Source of the DNA: Guptibacillus hwajinpoensis
GTDB lineage: Bacteria > Bacillota > Bacilli > Bacillales > Guptibacillaceae
Length of the DNA: 64,000 bases
Direction: 5' to 3'
Assembly (NCBI RefSeq): GCF_005144865.1
Contig: NZ_SWFM01000001.1
Coordinates: forward strand, 930,001-994,000
In this document: positions 34,871-44,284 of the stretch, one piece after another
Numbering within the stretch: the first letter of the stretch is position 1
Layout: each line of letters starts with the position of its first letter
The notes under the pieces: model-generated
The model's database searches: none
Told to the model about the DNA's origin: nothing
What the model saw: only the letters and a program-made list of their open reading frames with translations
Translations under genes and position numbers: made by a program

Positions 34871-35350
34871 ATGTTTACCTTAAATGATATCCCAATGTTT
34901 CTCGTGAACTTTTTTATTATTTTACCGATTGTAACGCTAGTTCATGAAGCTGGTCACGTGTTAATTGCGAGAATTTTCGGCGGGAAAGTTAAATTTTGTA
35001 TAGGTACAGGGCGCACCCTGTTTCACATAGGCCCGTTAGAAGTTAGAAGAAAGTACTTTATGGAAGGCTGGTGCCAGTACGAGGAATTAAAATACAACAA
35101 AACATGGGCTCATATCGCGATTTATTTAGGCGGAAGTCTATTTAATCTCATCGTCATTCTAGTCATTAACTATTTAATTATCTCTCAAATGATGCCCGTC
35201 ACATTGTTTTTCTATCAGTTTACGTATTTCTCAATCTATTTTATTTTCTTTTCTCTTTTGCCTTTCCGAAACGACGATGGTCGTCCAAGTGATGGTATGG
35301 CTGTATTCGATGTTCTACGGTACGGGAAATCTGCTGATCCGATCGATTAG
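34871..35350 (+). CDS. Minimal M50-like membrane metalloprotease
   Basis: A 159-residue, three-to-four-helix membrane protein. H25-E26-x-x-H29 within LVHEAGHV lies in the first helix, as in site-2 proteases, and zinc's third ligand would come from the N-D-D-G-R-P-S-D-G segment near residue 138, matching the DG motif of S2P enzymes. It is much smaller than RseP or SpoIVFB and has no PDZ or CBS domain. GGAGG lies seven bases before the ATG. Substrate and proteolytic activity are unproven; it may be a core-only protease homologue. A perfect terminator follows. Confidence 0.75.
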   Translation: MFTLNDIPMFLVNFFIILPIVTLVHEAGHVLIARIFGGKVKFCIGTGRTLFHIGPLEVRRKYFMEGWCQYEELKYNKTWAHIAIYLGGSLFNLIVILVINYLIISQMMPVTLFFYQFTYFSIYFIFFSLLPFRNDDGRPSDGMAVFDVLRYGKSADPID

Positions 35351-35360
35351 AATAACAAAA

Positions 35361-35398
35361 GAAGGTGTCGAGGAATCTTCATTCCTCGACACCTTCTC
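35361..35398 (+). terminator. Terminator between M50 gene and yuiD-like gene
   Basis: GAAGGTGTCGAGGAAT pairs perfectly with ATTCCTCGACACCTTC around CTTC. It lies between convergent genes; the T run is short. Confidence 0.85.
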
Positions 35399-35416
35399 AT
35401 GTCTATAGCTAAGTGC

Positions 35417-35890
35417 TCAACCTTCTCTATTCTCAACCTTAGCAGAAACAAACCCTAGTACAGCACCCAGAATAGCTCCACCAAGAACCTCAATCGGTTG
35501 ATGTCCTAGAATCTCGTTCAACTCTTTCTCTCTTTCTACAAATTCAAAACTTGGAAAATCTCCTGATAGAGAAGCAAAACTATCTTCTAAATCATTTACG
35601 AGACGTGCTATTTCACCAGTATGACGACGAATGCCCTGCGCATCATACATAACAATAACACCAAATATCGCTGCAAGTGCTGTCTCAGTATGTCGGGATC
35701 CTTTATTTGAGGCTATATATGTAGCAAGTGCTGACACGCCTGCCGAATGGGAACTTGGCATTCCACCTGTTGTCGCAACCTGTTTAACATCCCACTCTCC
35801 TGTCACTTTTTTATGTGTTAGAATTTTTAACCCTTGAGCAATTGCAATCGATGAGATCGCAGTTAAAATTCCTCTGTTCATTTTCTGCAT
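35417..35890 (-). CDS. yuiD: Divergent PAP2 family protein (YuiD-like)
   Basis: A 157-residue membrane protein matching B. subtilis YuiD (158 aa). The diagnostic motif is TTGGMPSSHSAGVSAL (serine-histidine phosphatase-like motif), followed by AIFGVIVMYDAQGIRRHTGEIA with the second catalytic-type histidine and ELLGHQPIEV-type end (EILGHQPIEV here). The family is a divergent branch of acid phosphatase/vanadium haloperoxidases; the substrate is unknown. ATG 35890 follows GGAGG by nine bases; an upstream TTG (35911) precedes that site. Confidence 0.9.
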   Translation of the reverse strand: MQKMNRGILTAISSIAIAQGLKILTHKKVTGEWDVKQVATTGGMPSSHSAGVSALATYIASNKGSRHTETALAAIFGVIVMYDAQGIRRHTGEIARLVNDLEDSFASLSGDFPSFEFVEREKELNEILGHQPIEVLGGAILGAVLGFVSAKVENREG

Positions 35891-35991
35891 TTGTTTCATC
35901 CTCCACTTCAAAATACTTCTGTTATTCCATTACCCTAAGTGGAGGAATTTATTCAGATGGATAGGACATTTCACCAATTTTCTAGTACTTC

Positions 35992-37218
35992 TTATCTCTT
36001 TTCCGAAAAAGAAAGTCTGTCATAAGGTTGTAATAAGGGAGCTTCCACATCAAATGCATCTGGATACTTAATACCAAGCCCTGTATTTAAACAAACGACT
36101 TGATCATTTTCATTGATCCAATTCGTTTCCCTTAAGCGTCTTGCTGCTGCAAACGTTGCAGCTCCCTCCGGACAAATAAACTGTCCTTCTTCCCTCGCTA
36201 CCTCACCTTGTGATTCTCTAATTTCATCTTCTGAAACAGCAACCGCACATCCACCAGTTTGATAGATGGCATCAAGGACTAGAAAATCACCAATTGCTTT
36301 TGGCACATTGATTCCGAACGCATGCGTCTCGGAATTCTTCCAGAACTCTGACTCTGTTTTCCCTTCCTGGTAGGCTTTCACAATTGGCGCGCAGCCTTCT
36401 GATTGAACTGCTACTAAACGAGGGAACTTTTGCCCATCAATCCAACCGAGTTCCTTAAGTTCTAGAAAAGCTTTATATATCCCGATTAACCCAACTCCTC
36501 CACCTGTAGGGTAAAGAATGACATCAGGTAATTCCCAATTCAATTGTTCGGCTATTTCATACCCCATCGTTTTCTTTCCTTCAATTCGATACGGTTCCTT
36601 CAGGGTTGAAGCATCATAAAAGCCCTGCTCCTTCACTAAGTCAGCTACAATTTTACCTGCATCACTGATCAATCCATTTACAAGAAATAGATTTGCCCCT
36701 GAAATACTCACTTCTTTTCTCGTTATTTCTGGCGCGTCTTCTGGCATGACAATGTAGGCTTCGATTTTGGCTTTTGCAGCGTATAGGGACCATGCAGCTC
36801 CGGCATTTCCATTTGTCGGCATAGCCAGGTGCTTCACGCCTAGTTCTTTTGCCTTTGAAATTCCAACTGAAGCTCCCCTTGCTTTAAAGGAACCGGTTGG
36901 CACCATTCCCTCGTCTTTTATGTACAGATTTGAAATCCCCATTTGTTTACCCAGGACTGGCAGTTTCGATAAAGGAGTCATGCCTTCTTCGAAACTAATC
37001 ACGTTTCCTTCTTTCTTTACAGGAAGCAGTTCATGATAGCGCCAAAGAGACGACGGACGGCCGATTAATGCTTCTTTCGTTAAACTTTTCCTTACTTCAT
37101 CTAGCTGGTACTCAACGAGTAATGGCGATCCACACGCGCATAGTTGTTGAATCGAATCTGATGAATACGTTTCTTTGCATTTTGGACACGTGAGATGAGA
37201 AATCATACTATATGTCAT
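35992..37218 (-). CDS. thrC: Threonine synthase
   Basis: A PLP-dependent enzyme converting O-phosphohomoserine to threonine. The 408-residue protein has an N-terminal zinc-ribbon (C11-x-x-C14 and C27-x-C29), the motif EGMTPL, the PLP lysine K112 in PTGSFKARG, the phosphate loop TGGGVG near residue 240, and SEGCAPI. The zinc-ribbon form is the archaeal/Gram-positive type and may be a second ThrC beside a hom-thrC-thrB operon; no such operon is here. GGAGGTG lies five bases before the ATG. It is monocistronic. Confidence 0.9.
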   Translation of the reverse strand: MTYSMISHLTCPKCKETYSSDSIQQLCACGSPLLVEYQLDEVRKSLTKEALIGRPSSLWRYHELLPVKKEGNVISFEEGMTPLSKLPVLGKQMGISNLYIKDEGMVPTGSFKARGASVGISKAKELGVKHLAMPTNGNAGAAWSLYAAKAKIEAYIVMPEDAPEITRKEVSISGANLFLVNGLISDAGKIVADLVKEQGFYDASTLKEPYRIEGKKTMGYEIAEQLNWELPDVILYPTGGGVGLIGIYKAFLELKELGWIDGQKFPRLVAVQSEGCAPIVKAYQEGKTESEFWKNSETHAFGINVPKAIGDFLVLDAIYQTGGCAVAVSEDEIRESQGEVAREEGQFICPEGAATFAAARRLRETNWINENDQVVCLNTGLGIKYPDAFDVEAPLLQPYDRLSFSEKR

Positions 37219-37334
37219 TAGAGCACCTCCATATTAGAACCACAACAAAGTAGTAGTCTATTAATCATTTCGTGACACACCTTGTCCAGTCCTCCACTTT
37301 ACCAATAAGAGAGGCTTTTCTTTTGAAACGTTAA

Positions 37335-38201
37335 CTATTTTACTTCGTTCTCAATCTCCATCCCATTCACAAATTCCTGAATCAAATCCGTTTCATCTTC
37401 TGTCAAATCTCTTTCAATTTGAGTCCTATACACTTCTTTCATACAAGAACAATCTCCATTGCACTCTTTCGTTAAAGAAGCCATTGTTCTTAGCAAAGCG
37501 ACCTCTTTCATGAATTCTTCTTTCGAAATCGCGGTTCCATGTGAAAGGATATACCATTCTGCATCGAACGCCTCTAGCTTATCTAATAATGTGAGTATGG
37601 TACTCACAGTGTAATTCGTTTTGGGTGAGAAAATATCTGGATAGAAGCAGTCACCAAGGAACAGGATTTTTTCTTCTTTTATATAAATAACCGTTGAATC
37701 TGAAGCATGATCCCCACCAACTTGTTGCAATAGACAGGTAACGCCACCAAGATCGATTTCCATTTGGCCTTCGAACGTCATGTCAGGTAGTGAGATCGTA
37801 ATATCGCGATGATCCGCGAATTCTTTCTTAATAGCGGCTGAACAGAATTCAATTTCTGTCCCTTCTTTTACCCGCTCATCTAACGCACGATCTGACCAAT
37901 CGAGATGAACTAGCTTCTCCATTTCTTGCTTTGTTTCTTTAGATGAAATTGAAACAACATCTAAAGCAGATAAACCGAAAATATGATCCCAGTGCCAGTG
38001 TGTTAGGGCAAGTAGTCTCGGCTTAGGAACTTCTCTGTTCTTAAGCTCTTCCAGAAAATAATTAGCATGTGCTTCTGAATTTCCAGCATCAATCATAAGG
38101 GATTGCTTATCACCAACAACCATTCCAAGAATCGGACGATCCGTTTCAGAAACAGGCGTTTGATACCAGAATCGTTCACCAATTTTTTTAATCACTTGCA
38201 T
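37335..38201 (-). CDS. MBL-fold metallo-hydrolase
   Basis: A 288-residue metallo-beta-lactamase-fold hydrolase: the zinc motif H68-W-H70-W-D72-H73 in LALTHWHWDHIFG, later GGDHASDS, GDCFYPD (bridging Asp) and LSHGTAIS supply the other ligands. The C-terminal extension contains a Cys-rich CNGDCSCMKE segment. The substrate is unknown; relatives include glyoxalase II-like and quorum-lactonase-like enzymes. AGGAGG lies seven bases before the ATG. It is monocistronic and lies just downstream of the tad operon terminator. Confidence 0.88.
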   Translation of the reverse strand: MQVIKKIGERFWYQTPVSETDRPILGMVVGDKQSLMIDAGNSEAHANYFLEELKNREVPKPRLLALTHWHWDHIFGLSALDVVSISSKETKQEMEKLVHLDWSDRALDERVKEGTEIEFCSAAIKKEFADHRDITISLPDMTFEGQMEIDLGGVTCLLQQVGGDHASDSTVIYIKEEKILFLGDCFYPDIFSPKTNYTVSTILTLLDKLEAFDAEWYILSHGTAISKEEFMKEVALLRTMASLTKECNGDCSCMKEVYRTQIERDLTEDETDLIQEFVNGMEIENEVK

Positions 38202-38289
38202 ATCATATCCTCCTAAATAGACTCTATTGTCATCTATTCTTTTCTTTTCATCTTATCACTGATTAGGTCTCAAAATTAGTAGTCAATGT

Positions 38290-38320
38290 TAAAAGACACC
38301 TCCTTTTGAAGGTGTCTTCC
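38290..38320 (-). terminator. Terminator of the tad operon
   Basis: AAAAGACACCT pairs with AGGTGTCTT around eight bases; on the minus strand the stem ends in TTTT. It follows the tadC stop by 44 bases. Confidence 0.8.
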
Positions 38321-38363
38321 ATTTGCTTCGATTATGTTCAGTAAATAATCTATACGTACCCAT

Positions 38364-39287
38364 TCACCCTAAACCATCCACAATAATTTTCACCACCATA
38401 GGGCCAATAATAACGATGAAAAGTGGTGGGAAAATAAAGAGAATCATAGGAATGAGCATTTTCACCGGTGCTTTCATTGCGAGTTCACGAGCTGCCTCAC
38501 GTCTTTGTTCTCGAATACGGTTCGTTAAGTTTTTGATAACCTTCGCCATCCCAATTCCAAGATGGTCAGCCTGAATGATGGACATCATAACACCTTGAAA
38601 ACGTTCTGAAGGAACTCGTTTCTTCAAACTGTAGAAAGCTTCACGTCGTGACTTACCTCGTCTCATTTCATCAAGTGCCTGTTTGAATTCATCTGCCAAA
38701 GGGCCTGGCTTTCTTGAGCAAACATTTGAGATTGCTCCCTCAAGTCCTACCCCTGCTTCGAGAAGCAAGCTAACCATATCGAAGAAGTCGGACATCTCCT
38801 TATCGATCACCTTAATTCGCTTCGTTTTTTTCTTAGCAAGATAGAATAGTGGATAGCGGTAACATAAGAAAACAACTGCAAATACTAATAAAAGCGTAAA
38901 GGAACTGTTACCTTCTGAGAAAGGCATCAGTAGAAATGTTAGGAAACCACCCGTTATACTAATCAGAACTTGAATCAGTCGAAACTCAACCGGAGATCGG
39001 CTTCCGTATCCAGCTTCATGAAGAAGAATTCCTAACTTTTTCTGGTTTTTCTTTGCGAAGGTTTTACTGACTTGTTGTACACCAACCTCCCAATATTTCT
39101 GCAATAGTGGACTTGATAACAGCCTCGCTTTTTTTCTAGTTTTTGAACTAGTTTCTTCTCTTTTTCCAAAGTATTGTTCGAAACGAAATTCTACGGCTAT
39201 TTCTTTTCGATAGATTGTATTAAGAACAGCGGAAAACAGTAGCACGAAGAATAGAAAGGCACAAACCATAAATAAGAAGGGAATCAT
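38364..39287 (-). CDS. tadC: Tad pilus platform protein TadC
   Basis: A 307-residue inner-membrane platform protein of the Flp/Tad pilus assembly machine, GspF (T2SSF) family. Helices lie at the N-terminus, near residues 110-150, and at the C-terminus (MLIPMILFIFPPLFIVIIGP). The T2SSF core has the LLEAGVGLEGAISNV helix and FQGVMMSIIQADHLG-x-G-M-A. GAGGTG precedes the ATG by six bases, and tadB ends three bases upstream. It works with TadB below the pilus base. It is the last gene of the tad operon. Confidence 0.92.
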   Translation of the reverse strand: MIPFLFMVCAFLFFVLLFSAVLNTIYRKEIAVEFRFEQYFGKREETSSKTRKKARLLSSPLLQKYWEVGVQQVSKTFAKKNQKKLGILLHEAGYGSRSPVEFRLIQVLISITGGFLTFLLMPFSEGNSSFTLLLVFAVVFLCYRYPLFYLAKKKTKRIKVIDKEMSDFFDMVSLLLEAGVGLEGAISNVCSRKPGPLADEFKQALDEMRRGKSRREAFYSLKKRVPSERFQGVMMSIIQADHLGIGMAKVIKNLTNRIREQRREAARELAMKAPVKMLIPMILFIFPPLFIVIIGPMVVKIIVDGLG

Positions 39288-39289
39288 TT

Positions 39290-40249
39290 TTACACCTCAA
39301 TTCGAACAATCTTTTGAATAAGAACCCAACCAATCAGAAGTGAAATTGACCCTGATACAAGCAGAAACATCCCCAATGGACTCGTAAGCATTGGTTCAAA
39401 ATAAGTAGGACTAACGACATATAAATAAAGTGCCATCAACAATGGTAATGCCGTAATAATGATAGAAGATAGCTTCCCCTGTGCTGTCAGGGTTTTCAGC
39501 TCTTCTAGCACACGAATCCTCCCTCGGATCGTCTCCTCCATCGTATCCATGAGCTGTGCTAAATTGCCTCCACTTTTACGCTGAGCGAGAATAGCCTGTA
39601 CGACTACTTCAAGCTCTTTATTTGGCAAGCGGGCTAGTAGACTAGTGAAAACATCTTCCATTGGAATACCCATACCAATTTCTCGAACAGCGCGATCAAA
39701 TTCTGGACCGATCGGATCGGGCATTTCTTTCCCTATTAACTGCATCGTTTGCAGGAAGCTAAACCCTGCTCTCATTGAATTAGACATCGTTCCAAGCGCT
39801 TCAACAAGCTGATAGGAAAGGAGTTTTACTCGCTTTCTCCTTTTGCTTTTCATATAACTACTTGGGATGACAAAGCCAATGAATGCTGCCGGTATAGCTC
39901 CATACCACGGAATACCTATTAGGAAAAGACTGACACTAGCACCCAATGCACTAAATAGTCGAACAACCAGGAACTCTTCCTCTTTCATAGAACTTCCAGC
40001 TTGCTCCAACATCTGCTTTGTTTTGGAACTAAGCTTCATTCCTTCAAAAAAGCGAGATACAGAAGAAACGAATCGTTTTAGCAATTTATTATTTTGTACT
40101 TGTTCGACCTCTTCAGTTGAGGCAGAAAGGGGGATAAATGTATCAATTCGCTTTTTCGTCTGCCTGTTTCTAACAAGACGATTCGAAACGAAATAGAAAA
40201 TGATTGTAAAAATGAGCAATAGCGTAACAATTACCACGAGATCATTCAT
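39290..40249 (-). CDS. tadB: Tad pilus platform protein TadB
   Basis: A 319-residue partner of TadC, also T2SSF family. It has two N-terminal helices, a cytosolic segment with SNSMRAGFSFLQTMQLIG and FDRAVREIGMGIPMEDVF, and LAQLMDTMEETIRGRIRVL, then two C-terminal helices. ATG 40249 is one base past the cpaF stop, with AGGTGTGG inside the end of cpaF, so the two are translationally coupled. The long open extension upstream is not needed. Confidence 0.92.
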   Translation of the reverse strand: MNDLVVIVTLLLIFTIIFYFVSNRLVRNRQTKKRIDTFIPLSASTEEVEQVQNNKLLKRFVSSVSRFFEGMKLSSKTKQMLEQAGSSMKEEEFLVVRLFSALGASVSLFLIGIPWYGAIPAAFIGFVIPSSYMKSKRRKRVKLLSYQLVEALGTMSNSMRAGFSFLQTMQLIGKEMPDPIGPEFDRAVREIGMGIPMEDVFTSLLARLPNKELEVVVQAILAQRKSGGNLAQLMDTMEETIRGRIRVLEELKTLTAQGKLSSIIITALPLLMALYLYVVSPTYFEPMLTSPLGMFLLVSGSISLLIGWVLIQKIVRIEV

Positions 40250-40250
40250 C

Positions 40251-41585
40251 TTACCACACCTCTTTAAACCAGGATGATGGAATTTCATAGCCGTTTTGCT
40301 CAAGGAATTCTGATACATTCGGTCGAACGCCAGTCGACTGAAATTCCCCTAGTATTTTGCCATCCGGGCTTCTTCCTGTTTCTTTAAAGACGAATAAATC
40401 TTGAAGAACGATAATGTTCTCTTCCATTCCAAGCACTTCAGTAATGCGTGTGATTTTCCTTGACCCATCTTTCATTCTCACTTGTTGCACGATAAGATCA
40501 AGCGCATTCGCAATTTGTTCCCGAATCGCGCGTAGCGGTAAGTCAAAACCTGCCATTAGAACCATTGTCTCAAGTCTCGATAGCATATCTCTTGGAGAAT
40601 TGGCGTGACCAGTACTTAGACTCCCATCGTGACCAGTGTTCATTGCCTGAAGCATATCGAGCGCTTCAGCACCACGAACCTCTCCTACAACAATCCGATC
40701 GGGACGCATTCGAAGTGCATTTCGGACAAGTTCGCGAATATTAATTTCACCCTTACCTTCTATATTAGGAGGACGTGATTCGAGGGAAACGATATGGTCC
40801 TGTGAAAGGTTGATCTCAGCTGCATCCTCAATTGTCACAATCCGTTCATCATTTGGAATGAAAGACGAAAGGACATTAAGTGAAGATGTTTTTCCGGAAC
40901 CAGTACCTCCGCTAATGAAAATATTAAGTCTGGATTTGACTGACATCTCAAGAAACTCTGCCATCTCATTACTTAATGTGTGGTACCTCACTAGGTCCTG
41001 CATTTGAAATGGCGTTTCAGAGAATTTACGTATCGTGAGCGATGGTCCTTTCAATGAGAGCGGGGGAATAATAGCGTTGACTCGAGAGCCATCAGGTAAT
41101 CTGGCATCTACCATTGGAGAGCTTTCATCAATGCGCCTTCCAAGCGGAGCTACAATTCTCTCAATGACCCGGCTTACATGAGAATCATCACGAAACGTTG
41201 ATTCACTTCTTTTCAATTTACCGTATTGCTCATAGTAAATATCTTTTGGTCCATTAACCATAACCTCAGATACTGTCGGATCTTCTAATAAGGGAGAAAT
41301 CGGCCCATATCCAAGTAATTCGTACTCTACTGTCTCCAGTAACGATTTCTTCTCCTCAAACGTAAAACGCTCACCTTCCTTATCTAGAAACCCCTTGCCC
41401 CATTCTCTTATTTTCTGGGTTTCTTCTTCCTTGTTAAATTGTTTCTTCTTTAATTCATCTAGTAAATAGTTTTGTAAGCTCTCTTCTAATTTACTGTAAT
41501 CAACGGTTTTAACAACCTTCAATTCTTTTCGTTCAACTACTTGTAAGTGCGTGTCTTCTTCAACATAGCGTTTAAACAGTGACAA
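40251..41585 (-). CDS. cpaF: Tad pilus assembly ATPase CpaF/TadA
   Basis: A 444-residue secretion ATPase that powers pilin polymerisation. The N-terminal domain includes the conserved GPISPLLEDPTVSEVMVNG region (in pieces: PISPLLEDP, SEVMVNG). The Walker A is GGTGSGKTSSLN (about 230-241), the Asp box VTIEDAAE, Walker B VVGEVRGAEALDML, and the His box TGHDGSLSTGHAN. The start is TTG 41585 with GGAGGG seven bases upstream. It lies 13 bases after the cpaE stop. Confidence 0.95.
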   Translation of the reverse strand: MSLFKRYVEEDTHLQVVERKELKVVKTVDYSKLEESLQNYLLDELKKKQFNKEEETQKIREWGKGFLDKEGERFTFEEKKSLLETVEYELLGYGPISPLLEDPTVSEVMVNGPKDIYYEQYGKLKRSESTFRDDSHVSRVIERIVAPLGRRIDESSPMVDARLPDGSRVNAIIPPLSLKGPSLTIRKFSETPFQMQDLVRYHTLSNEMAEFLEMSVKSRLNIFISGGTGSGKTSSLNVLSSFIPNDERIVTIEDAAEINLSQDHIVSLESRPPNIEGKGEINIRELVRNALRMRPDRIVVGEVRGAEALDMLQAMNTGHDGSLSTGHANSPRDMLSRLETMVLMAGFDLPLRAIREQIANALDLIVQQVRMKDGSRKITRITEVLGMEENIIVLQDLFVFKETGRSPDGKILGEFQSTGVRPNVSEFLEQNGYEIPSSWFKEVW

Positions 41586-41598
41586 CCGAATCCCTCCT

Positions 41599-42771
41599 TC
41601 ATCTACTTAGTAAAGCAAGGCGCTTCAACTTTTTCACCGGTTGCTCAACTGGTGGCATCAATTTCGTTGCAAGCGTTTGGACTCCTTTAGCAAATGGACT
41701 TCTCGCAGACTTGATGACAAGTGGCATTCCTTCATTAATTGAGGTAACGGCAAGCTGCTTTTGATCAGGTAATACTGCAAATATTGGCTTCTGTAGAATA
41801 ACTTCCATTCGTTTTTCTTCAACGGTTCGATACTTGGAATCTCGATTTAAGACGACTTTGACCTTCTCATCGAAATGGAGAGTTTCCATCATATCGAGGT
41901 AGAGTTTACTATTCCGAAGGTCAGGCAACTCACTTGTTGTTAGAAGGAGGATCTCGTCTGCTAAAGCAAGACTCTTTAAATGTATCTCCGAGATATATGT
42001 CGGTGCATCGATAAGGATCACATCATAACTTTTCCGTAGTTCTGTCATAGCAATCTCTAAATGATCTTCTGTCATGATTTCAAAGAATTCTGGTCGAGGA
42101 GGCGTTGCTAGAATGGAGACACCGCTTTTGTGATGAGATAAGTACGATTCAATCCCATATTCTCCTCGTTCAACGCCTTCTTTCACCCACTCATAAATCG
42201 AGTTTTTCGGCTTAATGTCAACATACATTGCAACATCACCGAATTGAAAGTTGGCATCAACAATAGCAACTTCCTTCCCATCCCTGGCTAACTCTGCAGC
42301 TAAATTCACGGTCAATAACGTTTTTCCTGTTCCACCCTTAGAGCTACAAACCGCTATAACACGACTATTCTCTTTCATTAATTGAAGGGAAGGTTCTCGA
42401 CTGATCCGTTGCTTCATATACGCCTGTGCTTGAAAAACAACTTCTGTAATTTCATCATCTGTTGAAGAGAAAGTGAGCATATCAGATGCACCAACTTGCA
42501 TCGCTTTCTTCGTATTCTCTAGATTCTCTGGAGAGATCACAATCAAGTATATATGAGGATATTTAAAGGAAATTTCTTGGCAAAGCTCATAGACGTTGTA
42601 AGTTGCATGTGCTTTTAGAAAAAGAACGGCATTTGGAGTGCTTTCAAGCTGTTTAAGGAGATCTTCTAAACGATAAAAGCTCGTTAACGTTTGATTCTTG
42701 TCTGTCAAGATGGTTTCAATTTCATCAGCTCGGGCATTTGTATCTGAATAAAAATACCAGTGTAAGGTCAT
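41599..42771 (-). CDS. cpaE: CpaE/TadZ-like pilus localisation ATPase
   Basis: A 390-residue protein with a receiver-like N-terminal domain (to about residue 130) and a MinD/ParA-type ATPase domain: deviant Walker A AVCSSKGGTGKTLLTVN (about 141-157), Walker A' DANFQFGDVAMY, and Walker B VILIDAPTY. TadZ/CpaE proteins mark the polar or subcellular site of the Tad pilus. It starts one base after the cpaB stop and is coupled to it. The basic C-terminus (PVKKLKRLALLSR) could bind membrane. Confidence 0.92.
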   Translation of the reverse strand: MTLHWYFYSDTNARADEIETILTDKNQTLTSFYRLEDLLKQLESTPNAVLFLKAHATYNVYELCQEISFKYPHIYLIVISPENLENTKKAMQVGASDMLTFSSTDDEITEVVFQAQAYMKQRISREPSLQLMKENSRVIAVCSSKGGTGKTLLTVNLAAELARDGKEVAIVDANFQFGDVAMYVDIKPKNSIYEWVKEGVERGEYGIESYLSHHKSGVSILATPPRPEFFEIMTEDHLEIAMTELRKSYDVILIDAPTYISEIHLKSLALADEILLLTTSELPDLRNSKLYLDMMETLHFDEKVKVVLNRDSKYRTVEEKRMEVILQKPIFAVLPDQKQLAVTSINEGMPLVIKSARSPFAKGVQTLATKLMPPVEQPVKKLKRLALLSR

Positions 42772-42772
42772 T

Positions 42773-43354
42773 TTAATTACTCTCCTTATAAACCTGACGT
42801 TTTTCCTTCAATGCTTTCTTACTTACGCCATCATCCTCTTTATTTCGTAGCATTAAGTAGAATCCACTCTCATCTTTTGCGGCAAGACTAAGCATTACCC
42901 CTTCTTCTGGCGTCACTTCAAGCGTGACTGTTTCATAGTGTAGCGCTTCGTCTGCACTATCTGGCGCTTTACCTGAAGTAAGTACCTTAATATTCTGAAG
43001 CACAAGTACTGCTGCTTTATATTCTTTCTCTTTCTCTTCATCAATCTCTTGTTCATAAGCAACGACATCTACATATGAATTAGGTTCAATATATCCTGAA
43101 ACCCCACCAGCAAGATCGACGTTAATCGAGATAGCACGTTTCCCTTCGCTTACCTTTGCAATAGGGTTTGCTATCTCACGCCCTGCAATTGTTTCCTCTG
43201 CTTCCGTTAGCACTTCGGTTTTCTCTGCTTCTTTCACGTCTGACTCTGAATTCGTTGTTACAGCCGTTAAATTTGTGAATAAGCCTACATAAACAATCAA
43301 TGTAGCGAATACCCCAAAAATAAGCGACCACATCCAAATTCGTTTGGTTTTCAT
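42773..43354 (-). CDS. cpaB: Flp pilus assembly protein CpaB/RcpC
   Basis: A 193-residue protein with an N-terminal membrane anchor (about 8-28), an acidic linker, and a SAF-like beta-clip domain (GKRAISINVDLAGGVSGYIEPNSYVDVV given in parts: ISINVDLAGGVSGYI, PNSYVDVV) typical of CpaB/RcpC. In Gram-negatives it works with the secretin; here there is no secretin, so a role at the wall is inferred. AAGTATCAGGGGGTGG contains GGGGGTG about seven bases before the ATG. Confidence 0.88.
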   Translation of the reverse strand: MKTKRIWMWSLIFGVFATLIVYVGLFTNLTAVTTNSESDVKEAEKTEVLTEAEETIAGREIANPIAKVSEGKRAISINVDLAGGVSGYIEPNSYVDVVAYEQEIDEEKEKEYKAAVLVLQNIKVLTSGKAPDSADEALHYETVTLEVTPEEGVMLSLAAKDESGFYLMLRNKEDDGVSKKALKEKRQVYKESN

Positions 43355-43384
43355 GTGCCCACCCCCTGATACTTTCCATTAGAA

Positions 43385-44284
43385 TCATTCAACAAGCTTT
43401 ACACCGTATACATTCCCAGGACCGGATCCCCCGATTTCTCCAGAAGAGACCGTTTCTTTGAATTTACCTACAACCCTCTTAGGCTCATCAAGTCGATCAA
43501 GCCAGTAAGAGGCAAATCCTACGATTTCAACTATCGACTTCCCATTCACACCAGCCCACGTTTTAATAAGGGGAATAATGATAATACGATCACAAGATTT
43601 ATCTGCTGTAGCAGCACTCTGACAATGTGGTTTCGAAGCATCATTGTTAATCAATGTTTGAAATGCACTCTTCACTGGTCCCCACTTTTGTCCTGGCTCT
43701 GTTTGTACAAATTTCGTACCCGGTGCCAGCTCTACACCGTTTACGATATTCGCAGCTAACCCGCTCGCTCCATTGCTATTGATATCGAGATATCCACAGT
43801 TCCCATGGTTTATGCCTGTATTTTCACACTTAAGTTCAGTTTCATGTGGAATCGCGGTATACTCTATGGCGATCGGAGTTATTCGTTTCACAGATTTTAA
43901 TAATCCAACTTCCGCTTTTGCAGAGGCACTGACTGACGCTTGCTGGATACCGAATATGCGAGCGAATGTCATTGGTACGGTTGATTCCTTCGCTACCTTA
44001 ATCGACTTACTCGTAATCGTTATATCTCCACTACCAATTGGAAATTTGTTCTTATTCGCATACTCTTTCGCAAGTGTCGAAGCACTCGCTTGACTTGTTA
44101 GTAACCCTTGGGCCCCAGCTAGTGCGGACGCATCCATGGCATTCTGGAGAATCCTTTTCTCGTGATAAAGTCTACCAATGTCGACCACCATTGCGGTTGC
44201 CCCTAACAAAACAGTCATGCTAATCGCAAACATAACTGCCACATTGCCACGTTCGCTTTTAAGTAACGATCGAATTTTCTTCAT
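43385..44284 (-). CDS. TadG-like pilus-associated protein
   Basis: A 299-residue protein with the short type IV-like N-terminus of TadG proteins: basic start, ERGNVAVMFAISMTVLLGATAMVVDIGRL as the single helix (in parts: ERGNVAVMF, AMVVDIGRLYHEKR), then QNAMDASALAGAQGL, the conserved Putative Flp pilus-assembly TadE/G-like motif. The extracellular part has four to five cysteines (CENTGINHGNCGY, HCQSA, SCDRI), likely disulfides. TAATG overlap couples it to tadE. Probably a minor pilin or adhesin-like cell-surface component. Confidence 0.87.
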   Translation of the reverse strand: MKKIRSLLKSERGNVAVMFAISMTVLLGATAMVVDIGRLYHEKRILQNAMDASALAGAQGLLTSQASASTLAKEYANKNKFPIGSGDITITSKSIKVAKESTVPMTFARIFGIQQASVSASAKAEVGLLKSVKRITPIAIEYTAIPHETELKCENTGINHGNCGYLDINSNGASGLAANIVNGVELAPGTKFVQTEPGQKWGPVKSAFQTLINNDASKPHCQSAATADKSCDRIIIIPLIKTWAGVNGKSIVEIVGFASYWLDRLDEPKRVVGKFKETVSSGEIGGSGPGNVYGVKLVE

